Shown piece by piece: positions 1-6,917 of a DNA stretch of 14,670 nt (position 1 is its first letter; the number at the start of each line of letters is the position of its first letter). The stretch lies in NCBI GenBank assembly GCA_016868485.1, contig VGGT01000017.1, positions 1-14,670 of the forward strand, in the 5' to 3' direction. Made by a program: the position numbers and the translations under genes. Below the pieces are notes generated by a model. The model was not told the DNA's origin and did no database searches. It saw only the letters and a list, made by a program, of their open reading frames with translations. The DNA is from Bacteroidota bacterium. GTDB lineage: Bacteria > Bacteroidota > Bacteroidia > UBA7662.

Positions 1-552
1 GTGTAGGTCCAGGGCAACAACAGCTGGATCACCTGTCAATTGAAAATGTTCGGTCAATAAGGCCAAAAATCCGCCGGCACATAAGGTATCTTCCAAGCTC
101 AATTGACCTTTCCAACCCGCGCAGAACAACACAACATCTCCATTAAACCGAAGAAGCTGCCGAACTACCGCCTTTTGATTGAGGAATCCGCCAATAAGGA
201 TCCGCTCAGCAGCCAGCGACAAAAGAAGCGCCCGGGTACCATTCGTTGTTGTGAGCGCTATTTTTTGTCCGGCCCATTGACCCTCACGGTACGAAAAAGG
301 AGAGTTGCCCAGGCTAAAGCCCTCGGCGACCTGACCAGCACGTTCTGCTGCGGGAATGTATCCTTTTTGAGCCCAATACACCGCATCGTCAGGCTCTGCA
401 ACCGGTCTAAAAGCAGAAACGCCATGGGAAAGACCGGTAATGATGGCTGAGCTGGCCCTGAGTACATCTATGATCACGACACATTTACCAGAAAAATCAT
501 GGCATCCCGATAGAAGTGGACTCAAACAAACCTCAATCGTGCGGTTCTTCAT
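1..552 (-). CDS. comB: 2-phosphosulfolactate phosphatase (ComB family), C-terminus cut by window edge
   Basis: The 184 visible codons read as ComB, a Mg-dependent phosphatase that converts phosphosulfolactate to sulfolactate. Visible family segments are VVIIDVLRASS (residues 25-35), LGNSP (81-85), TTTNGTRAL (101-109) and LEDTLCAGG (153-161). The start is the ATG at 552-550, which shares one base with the gcvT stop (TGATG), so translation is probably coupled to gcvT. The family is usually about 230-250 residues, so the last quarter or so lies outside the window. In methanogens the enzyme serves coenzyme M synthesis. Many bacteria without coenzyme M carry homologues, and there the substrate is uncertain. 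In Bacteroidota a link to sulfonates such as cysteate or sulfonolipids is possible, but that is inference. The family call is firm; the physiological reaction is not. Confidence 0.88.
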   Translation of the reverse strand, partial: MKNRTIEVCLSPLLSGCHDFSGKCVVIIDVLRASSAIITGLSHGVSAFRPVAEPDDAVYWAQKGYIPAAERAGQVAEGFSLGNSPFSYREGQWAGQKIALTTTNGTRALLLSLAAERILIGGFLNQKAVVRQLLRFNGDVVLFCAGWKGQLSLEDTLCAGGFLALLTEHFQLTGDPAVVALDLH

Positions 553-1640
553 CAGACAAAAGGCAATTTCACCACTTGGGCCTTGAGATTCCTGCCGCGG
601 ATGTTGATCCACAAACTACATCCCTCCTTTTGATGCTCGGCATCCACAAATCCCAACCCAATCAACTTTCCTGTTGATGGCGATTCCGATCCTGAAGTTA
701 CCCGCCCGATGACGTTGCCTGCAGCATCTAAAATCTCAAAATCATGGCGGGGGATTCCCTTATCAATCATCTCAAAACCCACTAGATAGCGACTGCAACC
801 TCCATTTTTCTTACTGAGGAGCAAATCCTTGTGCATAAAATCCTTAGTGTAGCGAACAATCCAGTCCAACCGAGCTTCAACAGGTCCGCTGGTATAGCTC
901 AGTTCATGCCCATTAAGGCAGTAGCCTTTTTCCAATCGCAAAGTATCCCGGGCGCCCAATCCACAAGGCATTATTCCATAAGATGCACCCGCCTCCATGA
1001 GGGTATTCCATACGTGTTGCGCAGATGACTCCGGGATATACAATTCAAAACCACCTGCGCCTGTGTAGCCCGTAGCAGAGATGATGACCCCTTCTACCCC
1101 GGCCACAGTACCCGTGCAGAAATGGTAATAAGCCAATTCGCGAACGGCTTCGCTGGTGCATGACGCCAACACATCAACCGCTAATGGCCCTTGAAGCGCC
1201 AAAAGGGCCGTGTCTTTCGAGCGATCATGAACGGAACAATCAGGGCGCGCATGACGTTTCAAGACCTCAGAAACCTCTTCAACCCGAGAAGCATTCACCA
1301 CCAACATATATTTCTCATCGGCCATTCGGTACACCAAAAGATCATCGACTATGCCCCCCTCTTCATGGGGGATGCAACTGTACTGCGCTTGTCCGATTTT
1401 TAGACGCGCCACATCATTGGTGGTGATGTACTGCAAAAAAGCCAAGGCTCCGATGCCCTCTACCATAAATTGTCCCATATGCGACACATCAAACAGGCCA
1501 CAGGCGTTGCGTACACTGAGGTGTTCATTTCGGATGCCCGAATAGCTTAATGGCATGTCATAACCAGCAAATGGCATCATGCGCGCGCCTAATTGAAGAT
1601 GAATACCGTGCAAAGGGGTGCGTACTAATGTTGGTTCCAT
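552..1640 (-). CDS. gcvT: Glycine cleavage system T protein (aminomethyltransferase)
   Basis: Cytoplasmic T protein of the glycine cleavage complex. It transfers the aminomethyl carbon from lipoylated H protein to tetrahydrofolate, giving 5,10-methylene-THF and ammonia. The length of 362 residues is normal. Family landmarks in order are the N-terminal RTPLHGIHLQLGARMMPFAGY region, DVSHMG (51-56), GGIVDD (95-100, containing the folate-contacting Asp region), GYTG (191-194), LGARDTLRLEKG (228-239) and VTSGSESPS (314-322). The ATG at 1640 is the natural start, with a TATTTTTG box four bases upstream. gcvP and gcvH are not in the window, so the complex is encoded at dispersed sites, as is common in this phylum. 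comB follows with a one-base overlap. The calcium-/folate-binding paralogue YgfZ is less likely because the LRLEKG and TSG regions match the enzyme. Confidence 0.96.
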   Translation of the reverse strand: MEPTLVRTPLHGIHLQLGARMMPFAGYDMPLSYSGIRNEHLSVRNACGLFDVSHMGQFMVEGIGALAFLQYITTNDVARLKIGQAQYSCIPHEEGGIVDDLLVYRMADEKYMLVVNASRVEEVSEVLKRHARPDCSVHDRSKDTALLALQGPLAVDVLASCTSEAVRELAYYHFCTGTVAGVEGVIISATGYTGAGGFELYIPESSAQHVWNTLMEAGASYGIMPCGLGARDTLRLEKGYCLNGHELSYTSGPVEARLDWIVRYTKDFMHKDLLLSKKNGGCSRYLVGFEMIDKGIPRHDFEILDAAGNVIGRVTSGSESPSTGKLIGLGFVDAEHQKEGCSLWINIRGRNLKAQVVKLPFV

Positions 1641-1644
1641 GTGG

Positions 1645-1652
1645 CAAAAATA
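1645..1652 (-). promoter_or_regulatory. Bacteroidota -7 box TATTTTTG for gcvT-comB
   Basis: TATTTTTG matches the Bacteroidota -7 consensus TAnnTTTG. It ends only four bases before the gcvT ATG, so the transcript would begin at or next to the start codon. I see no TTG -33 element at the usual 17-23 base spacing, so this rests on the -7 box alone. Confidence 0.5.
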
Positions 1653-1673
1653 CGAGATATCGCCGCTGAAGCC

Positions 1674-1681
1674 TATTTTTG
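1674..1681 (+). promoter_or_regulatory. Bacteroidota -7 box TATTTTTG for lpxD
   Basis: An exact TAnnTTTG match lies 17 bases before the lpxD ATG. It stands back to back with the box for gcvT in the same 58-base divergent gap. No convincing TTG -33 element is present. Confidence 0.5.
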
Positions 1682-1698
1682 CATTGACCTCTTTTCTT

Positions 1699-2625
1699 AT
1701 GCAACTACCCCATCCGATTACCCTCGAGCAAGCCGCACATTTTCTGCGGTGTCGCTATGTCGGCGAACCCAATGCCCCCATCATGGGGCTTAATGAAATC
1801 CATAAAGTCAGGCCGGGCGACCTTACTTTTGTTGACTTCCACAAATACTACCAGAAGGCCCTTCACTCGGCAGCAGATTTTATTCTGATGGATCAGGAGC
1901 CAGAAGATAGAAACAATAAGTCCTTGTTAATCAGCGATCATCCCTTTGATGACTTCAATAAATTAATAAAGAGATACCACCAACCTACGCCCATTATAGG
2001 CGATCGATACTATCGGGGCGTCGATGTTCAAATCGGTCCTGGCACCCAAATCATGGAGCAGGCCGTGATTGGCGACGGAGTGGTGATCGGACGCGACTGC
2101 CTGATCTACCCCCACGTCGTGATTTATCCGGGCACCTGCATTGGCGATCGCGTGGTCATCCATGCGCATACGGTGATTGGTCAGGATGCCTTCTACTTTA
2201 AGCGCAAACCCGAAGGTTACGATAAGCTGTTGTCGTGCGGACGCGTCCTCATCCACGACGACGTTGAAATGGGTCCGGGTTGTACTGTTTCGCGCGGGGT
2301 AAGTGGCGACACCATTATTGGTGCGGGCACCAAATTCGATGCGCAGGTACACATCGGGCACGGTGTTGAAATGGGCAAAAACTGTTTGATGGCGGCTCAA
2401 GTGGGTATAGGCGGCAAAACCATCATCGGAAATGAGGTGAAGTTGTGGGGACAGGTCGGTGTTCAAAAGGACATCCGAATAGGAGATGGGGCAGAAGTGC
2501 TCGGTCAGTCGGGCATCACCAAATCCATAGAGGGTGGAAAGGTGTATTTCGGAACACCTGCTCTTGATGTGCGGCAGGTCTACCGAGAAATGGCCTGGAT
2601 CCGTTCGCAGGCACGCGCCAAATGA
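1699..2625 (+). CDS. lpxD: LpxD-like UDP-3-O-acylglucosamine N-acyltransferase
   Basis: Predicted to transfer a hydroxyacyl chain from acyl carrier protein to the amino group of UDP-3-O-acylglucosamine in lipid A synthesis. An N-terminal LpxD-type uridine-binding domain (about residues 1-100, with PGDLTFVDFHKYY) is followed by a left-handed beta-helix of hexapeptide repeats (about 105-270) and a C-terminal helix. HIGHGVEMG contains the likely catalytic His221, matching the family's IAHN position. At 308 residues it is shorter than the roughly 340 of the enterobacterial enzyme. The start at 1699 was chosen because the family domain begins there; the frame opens upstream to an ATG at 1618, but that would run into gcvT. 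No lpxC, fabZ or lpxA is adjacent, so this may be a second, stand-alone paralogue and its exact acceptor is uncertain. It ends six bases from convergent rnhB. Confidence 0.82.
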   Translation: MQLPHPITLEQAAHFLRCRYVGEPNAPIMGLNEIHKVRPGDLTFVDFHKYYQKALHSAADFILMDQEPEDRNNKSLLISDHPFDDFNKLIKRYHQPTPIIGDRYYRGVDVQIGPGTQIMEQAVIGDGVVIGRDCLIYPHVVIYPGTCIGDRVVIHAHTVIGQDAFYFKRKPEGYDKLLSCGRVLIHDDVEMGPGCTVSRGVSGDTIIGAGTKFDAQVHIGHGVEMGKNCLMAAQVGIGGKTIIGNEVKLWGQVGVQKDIRIGDGAEVLGQSGITKSIEGGKVYFGTPALDVRQVYREMAWIRSQARAK

Positions 2626-2631
2626 AAGACC

Positions 2632-3222
2632 TTACCCGGTTTCGAATCGGAAACTTCTCCTGTGCAGGGGCGATGGCCCATGCCGAACGATTGAATTTCG
2701 GTGACCGCTGGTGGGGTATCCCTTATTCACATCCCATCCATAAAGGGGATAACGGGCATGATAGTCCTGCATCAATGCATCCCTGTAGGTTTTGGCTAAA
2801 ATACTGGCCGCTGCGATGCACGCCACTTGAGCATCCCCTCCCACCACGCAGGTATGGGGAATATGTTCATGAGGCACAAAATAATGCCCATCGATCCATA
2901 AACGGGCCGGAATAATACCCAACTGTTCTACCGCACCATGCATGGCCTTCATCGATGCTTGTAGAATATTGATGCGGTCGATTTCTTCGTTGCAACAACT
3001 GAAAACAGAAAAAGCGGCCGCATGTTCTTCGATGTAACGACGGGCCTTTTCTCGGGCTTTGGCCGATAACTGCTTGGAATCCGCCACGAGGCTCAAATCA
3101 AAGCCATCACCTAAGATGACCGATGCAGCCACCACAGGACCTGCCAGGCATCCCCTCCCCGCTTCATCGCATCCCGCCTCAGATAAAGGCACAGGCATCC
3201 ATGAAACAGGCGCTTTTGGCAT
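2632..3222 (-). CDS. rnhB: Ribonuclease HII
   Basis: Removes RNA from RNA/DNA hybrids and incises at single ribonucleotides in DNA. With the ATG at 3222 the protein has 196 residues, the usual family size. The four metal-binding acids are visible: Asp19 and Glu20 in GCDEAGRG, Asp111 in LWIDG, and Asp148 in AASILAKTYRD. The ADSKQLS segment (47-53) is also typical. The frame opens upstream to an ATG at 3273, but that start would overlap the preceding gene by 26 bases and add a tail the family lacks. ATG 3198 is another possible start and keeps all catalytic residues. With 25 bases between it and the upstream repeat-protein gene and no promoter seen, it may be cotranscribed with that gene. It converges on lpxD. 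Confidence 0.93.
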   Translation of the reverse strand: MPKAPVSWMPVPLSEAGCDEAGRGCLAGPVVAASVILGDGFDLSLVADSKQLSAKAREKARRYIEEHAAAFSVFSCCNEEIDRINILQASMKAMHGAVEQLGIIPARLWIDGHYFVPHEHIPHTCVVGGDAQVACIAAASILAKTYRDALMQDYHARYPLYGWDVNKGYPTSGHRNSIVRHGPSPLHRRSFRFETG

Positions 3223-3247
3223 ATTCCAATCAAGGTACTTTCCGACC

Positions 3248-3712
3248 CTAGTAGGGCCCAACCAAAACGGCAACCAAGAAATACTTCAGGATGCCATCGA
3301 CCGTTGCGATGCAATCGGAGTAGCTGGTGGAATTTCCACGATAAACTCTCTTACCCTCCACAGTGAGTAAACAATCCGAATAACTGCTCGAGTTTCCCCT
3401 AAAAATCTTACCATCACCAATGGTGAATAAACAATCTGAGTAGGAAGTTGAATTACCCCGGTAGATTTTGTTGCCACTGATGGTGAATAAACAATCGGAA
3501 TAGCTTGTGGAATTACCCTTATACACCTTATCCCCATCAAATGTGTATCGGCAATCGGAGTAGCTGGTGGAATTTCCGTGGTACACTTTCTCGGCATTTA
3601 CGGTAAACAAACAATCAGAATAACTGGTCGAGTTCCCCTTATAGATCTTGGTTTGTGCAGAAGCAAAAAAGACATTCAAGGAAAGTATAAACAATAGAAA
3701 AATCTTCTTCAT
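3248..3712 (-). CDS. Secreted protein of six perfect-length 20-residue GNSTSYSDC repeats
   Basis: A 154-residue protein. The N-terminus is a clear Sec signal peptide: MKK, a hydrophobic Leu/Ile/Phe core, then FASAQ with cleavage probably after Ala19 or nearby. The rest is six consecutive repeats of exactly 20 residues, patterned as [KR][IV][YF]xGNSTSYSDCxxT[VIF] and a variable turn, then a short hydrophobic tail LKYFLVAVLVGPY. Each repeat carries one Cys and an almost invariant GNS-S-YSDC core. The start at 3712 was chosen for the signal peptide; an in-frame ATG at 3769 would overlap phoU. I recall short Gly/Ser-rich repeats of this size being described as flat beta-flower folds in Bacteroidota proteins, but that link is from memory and unverified. 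Location is periplasm or surface. Function is unknown. It lies between phoU and rnhB and has its own promoter. Confidence 0.85.
   Translation of the reverse strand: MKKIFLLFILSLNVFFASAQTKIYKGNSTSYSDCLFTVNAEKVYHGNSTSYSDCRYTFDGDKVYKGNSTSYSDCLFTISGNKIYRGNSTSYSDCLFTIGDGKIFRGNSSSYSDCLLTVEGKRVYRGNSTSYSDCIATVDGILKYFLVAVLVGPY
3290..3649 (-). repeat. Six in-frame 60-bp tandem repeats inside the secreted protein gene
   Basis: Six adjacent 60-base units encode the 20-residue repeats. Third positions differ freely between units: Ser is encoded as TCG, TCC or TCA, with AGC/AGT to TCC switches, and Tyr alternates TAT and TAC. The protein core nevertheless stays GNSTSYSDC. This indicates old repeats held by selection on protein sequence, not a recent DNA expansion. 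Confidence 0.9.
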
Positions 3713-3733
3713 CCAAGTAACGATTTGTAAAAC

Positions 3734-3765
3734 CAAATATAATACAAAAATAAAATGGATGTCAA
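3734..3765 (-). promoter_or_regulatory. Promoter of the repeat-protein gene (TTG-N21-TATATTTG)
   Basis: TTG at 3765-3763 is followed after 21 bases by TATATTTG (3741-3734), a match to the Bacteroidota -33/-7 pattern TTG-N17-23-TAnnTTTG. A second -7-like box, TATTTTTG, sits between them at 3752-3745. The start codon lies 21 bases downstream of the first box. Confidence 0.6.
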
Positions 3766-4440
3766 TCAAAAATAGCTGCCGTTTACCGGATCGGATGTGC
3801 CCATAAAGTACGTGACACGGCTGCCCAACGACACCAGAAAATCCCCAATTTTTTCCAACTTACGAACAACCGATAACCACATCAGTGCATTCAATGCCTC
3901 TTGCTCACTTACCCCTCCACGCAGATACCCAGCCAGCAAGATGTCCGTTTCCGTATTTAAACGATTCACCCGTTGCTCAATCCAATCCAGTTCATCAACA
4001 TCTGGCCGGCGCTCTTCTTCAAAAGACAGCATGACATGATCGAACATCGATAAAATGAGCCGCATCATCTCACTAAGCGGCACATCGACCGGGGGACGAC
4101 GCATTCCTTTTGTCGTGATCCGTTGATAAAAGCCAACGGCCGATTGCGCACTGTCGGAAACGTATTCCAAATCTGAAGCCATCTTATTGATGGCAAAAAC
4201 CATTCTTAGGTCTCTTGCCACGGGAGCAAACAAGGCCAAAACCTGCTCACATCGAACTTCAATGCGGTTGTGCCAAACGTCGGATTGGCGTTCAGCCAAT
4301 TCAACTTCCAAGATGGCCTCGGAGTCTCCTGAATCCAAAACAAGCAAAAGGGCATTCAACTGCTCTCGCACCTGATCGCCCATCTGGGTAACCAAAGCGC
4401 GGAGTTGAAGAAGTTCAAGACTGATTTGGGTCGTAGACAT
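3766..4440 (-). CDS. phoU: PhoU-family phosphate regulatory protein
   Basis: A 224-residue all-helical protein of the PhoU family, which in other bacteria restrains phosphate uptake and PhoR signalling. Two PhoU repeats are visible. The first contains PVARDLR (73-79) and DLEYVSD (90-96), the second RKLEKIGD (193-200). The E/DxxxD metal-binding acids are kept in both halves (Glu92/Asp96 and Glu196/Asp200), but the first half has EYVSD where most members read ERIGD. The start at 4440 was chosen over 4476 because the family sequence begins at MSTTQIS and a promoter-like box precedes it. No pst transporter, phoB/phoR or Na/Pi cotransporter gene is nearby, so its partner is elsewhere. Identification is sound; the precise target is unknown. 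Confidence 0.88.
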   Translation of the reverse strand: MSTTQISLELLQLRALVTQMGDQVREQLNALLLVLDSGDSEAILEVELAERQSDVWHNRIEVRCEQVLALFAPVARDLRMVFAINKMASDLEYVSDSAQSAVGFYQRITTKGMRRPPVDVPLSEMMRLILSMFDHVMLSFEEERRPDVDELDWIEQRVNRLNTETDILLAGYLRGGVSEQEALNALMWLSVVRKLEKIGDFLVSLGSRVTYFMGTSDPVNGSYF

Positions 4441-4447
4441 TCTCGCG

Positions 4448-4476
4448 CAAAAATAAGCACCCGATGCCCATAACAA
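4448..4476 (-). promoter_or_regulatory. Promoter of phoU (TTG-N18-TATTTTTG)
   Basis: TTG at 4476-4474, an 18-base spacer and TATTTTTG at 4455-4448 match the Bacteroidota promoter pattern. The box ends seven bases before the phoU ATG at 4440, implying a very short leader or none. The position supports the shorter phoU start. Confidence 0.6.
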
Positions 4477-4516
4477 TAATTAGGATGGCAGAATTAATAA
4501 AAATACAATATGAAAT

Positions 4517-5233
4517 CTAAATATCCCCCAATATGGGGCACAGCAAGAGTTCCTCCACCACTGAGGTGGCGCCTACCTTCCATGATGTCCATATGAGTTC
4601 GGCAATATCCTCTGCGCGCATGAACCGATCTTGGGGTATCCCACTGTCGGCCCAACTTGAGGTGTAGGTAGGACCCGGTAAAATAGAGGTTACCCCGACG
4701 CCATAGGGCATCAATTCTTGCCTCAAGCTCCGTGATAAACCAAGGAGCGCATGCTTACTCACCGCATAAGCACCACCAGCGGGGTATGCTTTGATCGAGG
4801 CGGTCGAACACATGAAAAAAAGATGTGCACCGCGACTGGCTTTGATGAGCGTTGTTAGTCCGCGTGTGAGGTAGTAGGCCGATAAAACATTCACCTCCAA
4901 AAGCGATAGAAATTGATCATCAGGCTCGTCGAGTAAGGAACCGGGCAGAAAGAGACCCGCATTGTGTACCAGTATATCGAGCCGATCGCCTGCTTCATTT
5001 CTGATCCAGTCGGCACACCGTGCAACATCATTCCGATTGCCCAAATCGAAAGGCGCGCAAGCAAAATGTTGATGGGGATACAGCGATTCGAGTTCTGACT
5101 TCAGTGAATCAAGTTCAGATTTCGTTCGGGCGGTAAAGAGGACCGAACAACCACCCTGAGCCAATCGGAGCACTACCGCACGACCAATGCCTCTTCCGGC
5201 GCCGGTCACCACTGCTATACTTTTATGAGACAT
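4517..5233 (-). CDS. Short-chain dehydrogenase/reductase (SDR family)
   Basis: A classical SDR of 238 residues with an N-terminal Rossmann fold. TGAGRGIG (10-17) binds the dinucleotide, HNAG (90-93) replaces the usual NNAG, and Asn115, Ser143, Tyr156 and Lys160 (YAVSK) form the catalytic tetrad. Arg36 in the FTAR stretch after the second beta strand suggests NADP(H) preference, which is inference. The PGPTYT segment (186-191) follows the fold as expected. The substrate cannot be told; closest in feel are sepiapterin-reductase or 3-ketoacyl-reductase-like members. The start at 5233 was chosen because MSHKSIAVVTG is the normal SDR beginning; the in-frame ATG at 5281 would cover the divergent promoter region. 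It is transcribed away from mlaE and towards phoU, 76 bases upstream of it. Confidence 0.9.
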   Translation of the reverse strand: MSHKSIAVVTGAGRGIGRAVVLRLAQGGCSVLFTARTKSELDSLKSELESLYPHQHFACAPFDLGNRNDVARCADWIRNEAGDRLDILVHNAGLFLPGSLLDEPDDQFLSLLEVNVLSAYYLTRGLTTLIKASRGAHLFFMCSTASIKAYPAGGAYAVSKHALLGLSRSLRQELMPYGVGVTSILPGPTYTSSWADSGIPQDRFMRAEDIAELIWTSWKVGATSVVEELLLCPILGDI

Positions 5234-5237
5234 GCCC

Positions 5238-5245
5238 CAAATATG
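5238..5245 (-). promoter_or_regulatory. Imperfect -7 box CATATTTG for the SDR gene
   Basis: CATATTTG differs from TAnnTTTG by one base and ends four bases before the ATG at 5233, the same spacing as at gcvT and nupC. No -33 TTG is visible. Support is mainly the shared spacing. Confidence 0.3.
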
Positions 5246-5258
5246 GCTGATAAACCCG

Positions 5259-5266
5259 TATTTTTG
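5259..5266 (+). promoter_or_regulatory. Bacteroidota -7 box TATTTTTG for mlaE-mlaF
   Basis: An exact TAnnTTTG match lies 20 bases before the mlaE ATG, in the 53-base gap shared with the divergent SDR gene. No clear TTG -33 element is seen. Confidence 0.5.
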
Positions 5267-5286
5267 GCCTTGCTTGTTCAATCATC

Positions 5287-6024
5287 ATGTTTTTTTTCTA
5301 CCACCTGGGCCGATACTTACTGCTCCTGCGCAGGCTTTTCAAAAAGCCTGAGAATAAATTATTGTATACCCGGGAGCTCATCCGGCAGATGTATTCTATT
5401 GGCGTAGGTTCCATTGGAATAGTAACCATCATTGCCGTTTTTTCAGGAGCGGTCACCACGGTTCAAACCGCCTATCAACTCATTGCCAGTTGGATCTCTA
5501 AATCCGTCATTGGTGCAATAGTGAGCGACAGTAGTCTTCTGGAATTGGGGCCAACCATTACCTCATTGGTTTTGGCCGGGAAAATTGGCTCCAGCATTGC
5601 CTCAGAAATCGGAACCATGAGGGTCACTGAGCAAATCGATGCCCTGGAGATCATGGGAATCAATGCCCCAGGATACCTCATTGGCCCAAAAATCTTGGCG
5701 GCCCTGCTCACCATACCCCTTTTAATCGTGCTCAGCATCAGCCTATGTACAGCGGGGGGAATGGTCGTTGGCGAGCTCACTGGTATAGTACCCTATAAAC
5801 TTTTCGTAGAAGGGGCCCGATCCTCCTTCCAAACCTACAATTTATTTTTCTCGATGACCAAGGCCATCACCTTCTCTTTCCTTATTTCATCCATTTCTGC
5901 CTATCAAGGTTATTTTGTGGAGGGTGGATCACTGGAGGTGGGGAAGGCCAGTACACAAGCCGTGGTCTACAGTTCCGTCGCTATACTTGTTGCCGACTAC
6001 GTATTGGCTCAACTGCTCTTGTGA
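5287..6024 (+). CDS. mlaE: MlaE/YrbE-type lipid ABC transporter permease
   Basis: Inner-membrane permease of an MCE/Mla-type transporter that moves phospholipids between the inner membrane and the periplasmic carrier. The 245 residues include several hydrophobic segments. The diagnostic MlaE core runs from ELGPTITSLVLAGKIGSSIA (86-105) through EIGTMRVTEQIDALEIMG (107-124), where EQIDAL is the cytoplasmic helix that contacts the ATPase. The late region SAYQGYFVEGGSLEVGKAST (204-223) is also typical. It begins with a short amphipathic N-terminus, as in MlaE. mlaF follows after a single base, so the two are one transcription and translation unit. No mlaD (MCE-domain) gene follows; sucD is next. 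Confidence 0.93.
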   Translation: MFFFYHLGRYLLLLRRLFKKPENKLLYTRELIRQMYSIGVGSIGIVTIIAVFSGAVTTVQTAYQLIASWISKSVIGAIVSDSSLLELGPTITSLVLAGKIGSSIASEIGTMRVTEQIDALEIMGINAPGYLIGPKILAALLTIPLLIVLSISLCTAGGMVVGELTGIVPYKLFVEGARSSFQTYNLFFSMTKAITFSFLISSISAYQGYFVEGGSLEVGKASTQAVVYSSVAILVADYVLAQLLL

Positions 6025-6025
6025 G

Positions 6026-6793
6026 ATGATTGAACTATTGAACGTTACCAAGCGATTTGAGCAAAAAACCGTTTTGCACCATTTATCGGCCCGCTTCGAG
6101 CCGGGTACGGTCAACATGATCATTGGGTCGAGTGGCAGCGGTAAGTCGGTCCTGATGAAAATTTTGGTCGGCCTATTTTCACCCGACGGAGGTAAGGTCG
6201 TCTACGGCACAAGCGATTTTTTTGACTTAGATTTGGAGGGTAAGACTGAAATCAGGAAGCAAATCGGCATGCTTTTTCAAAATTCAGCGCTGTTCGACTC
6301 CTTGAATGTGGAACAAAATGTGTTGTTCCCACTTCAAATGTTCAGCAAACTAACCACTCGGCAGCAAATGGAACGCGTCAACCACTGCTTGGAACGGGTC
6401 GGATTAGCGGGCACCAACAAGCTTCATACGAGTCAACTCAGCGGGGGAATGCGCAAGCGGGTCGGAATCGCCCGGGCCATCGCTCTTGAACCCAAATATT
6501 TATTCTGCGACGAACCCAATTCAGGGCTCGATCCGTTAACTTCTATTAAGATCGATGAGCTGATTCGGGAAATCACCTTGGAATCGGGCATTACCACCAT
6601 TGTAAACAGCCACGATATGAATTCGGTGATGGAAATCGGGGACCACATTTGTTTCCTGTATCAGGGAAAGATGTTGTGGACAGGGAGCAAAGGCCATATT
6701 ATGGATACGGACTGCCAGGAATTGAATGATTTCGTATTTGCGACAGCATTTTTGAAGCAAATTCGCAAGCAGAGTAACGGTCATACCGCCTGA
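6026..6793 (+). CDS. mlaF: MlaF-type lipid ABC transporter ATPase
   Basis: Cytoplasmic ATPase that drives the MlaE permease. The 255 residues show a complete ABC set: Walker A GSSGSGKS (34-41), Q-loop Gln85 in MLFQNSALF, signature LSGGM (138-142) followed by RKRVGIARA, Walker B YLFCDEP with catalytic Glu163, D-loop SGLDP, and switch His196 in NSHDM. The start at 6026 is one base after the mlaE stop; the frame is open further upstream inside mlaE, but the ATPase fold begins at MIELLNVTKRF. All catalytic residues are present, so it should be active. The MCE partner must be encoded elsewhere. From memory, the MCE gene in Bacteroidota often sits in a separate locus beside an amidase. Confidence 0.94.
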   Translation: MIELLNVTKRFEQKTVLHHLSARFEPGTVNMIIGSSGSGKSVLMKILVGLFSPDGGKVVYGTSDFFDLDLEGKTEIRKQIGMLFQNSALFDSLNVEQNVLFPLQMFSKLTTRQQMERVNHCLERVGLAGTNKLHTSQLSGGMRKRVGIARAIALEPKYLFCDEPNSGLDPLTSIKIDELIREITLESGITTIVNSHDMNSVMEIGDHICFLYQGKMLWTGSKGHIMDTDCQELNDFVFATAFLKQIRKQSNGHTA

Positions 6794-6917
6794 GTTTTGT
6801 GTTCCCCCGGGCTGAATAGTTATTTTTTTTAACGACCTTCGCAAGCGAATACCTCGAACATGGTCATTCAATTTATAAAATATTATAATACATTATTATT
6901 TAATTAATTATAGCTAT
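6794..6917 (+). promoter_or_regulatory. AT-rich leader upstream of sucD
   Basis: This 124-base gap is the longest in the window. It contains a run of eight T (6823-6830), a small TTCG/CGAA hairpin around 6838-6849, and a strongly AT-rich stretch from about 6868 to the sucD ATG, including TTAATTAA. I find no TAnnTTTG box here, unlike most other gaps. It presumably ends the mlaEF transcript and starts sucD, but I cannot place either site. Confidence 0.35.

Noticed and set aside
103..450. 115-codon plus-strand open frame at the left end
   Set aside because: It is antisense to comB, whose protein sequence shows clear family segments; the plus-strand product has none.
1963..2466. 167-codon minus-strand open frame
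   Set aside because: It lies wholly inside the lpxD-like gene, shows no domain, and looks like an antisense reading of the hexapeptide repeats.
3223..3273. Longer RNase HII start at 3273
   Set aside because: It overlaps the repeat-protein gene and adds a tail that the family lacks; the ATG at 3222 gives the normal length.
6776..6849. Possible terminator after mlaF: CGGT-cat-ACCG stem, eight-T run, and TTCG/CGAA stem
   Set aside because: The stems are only four pairs and none sits directly before the T-run, so the parts do not combine into an intrinsic terminator.
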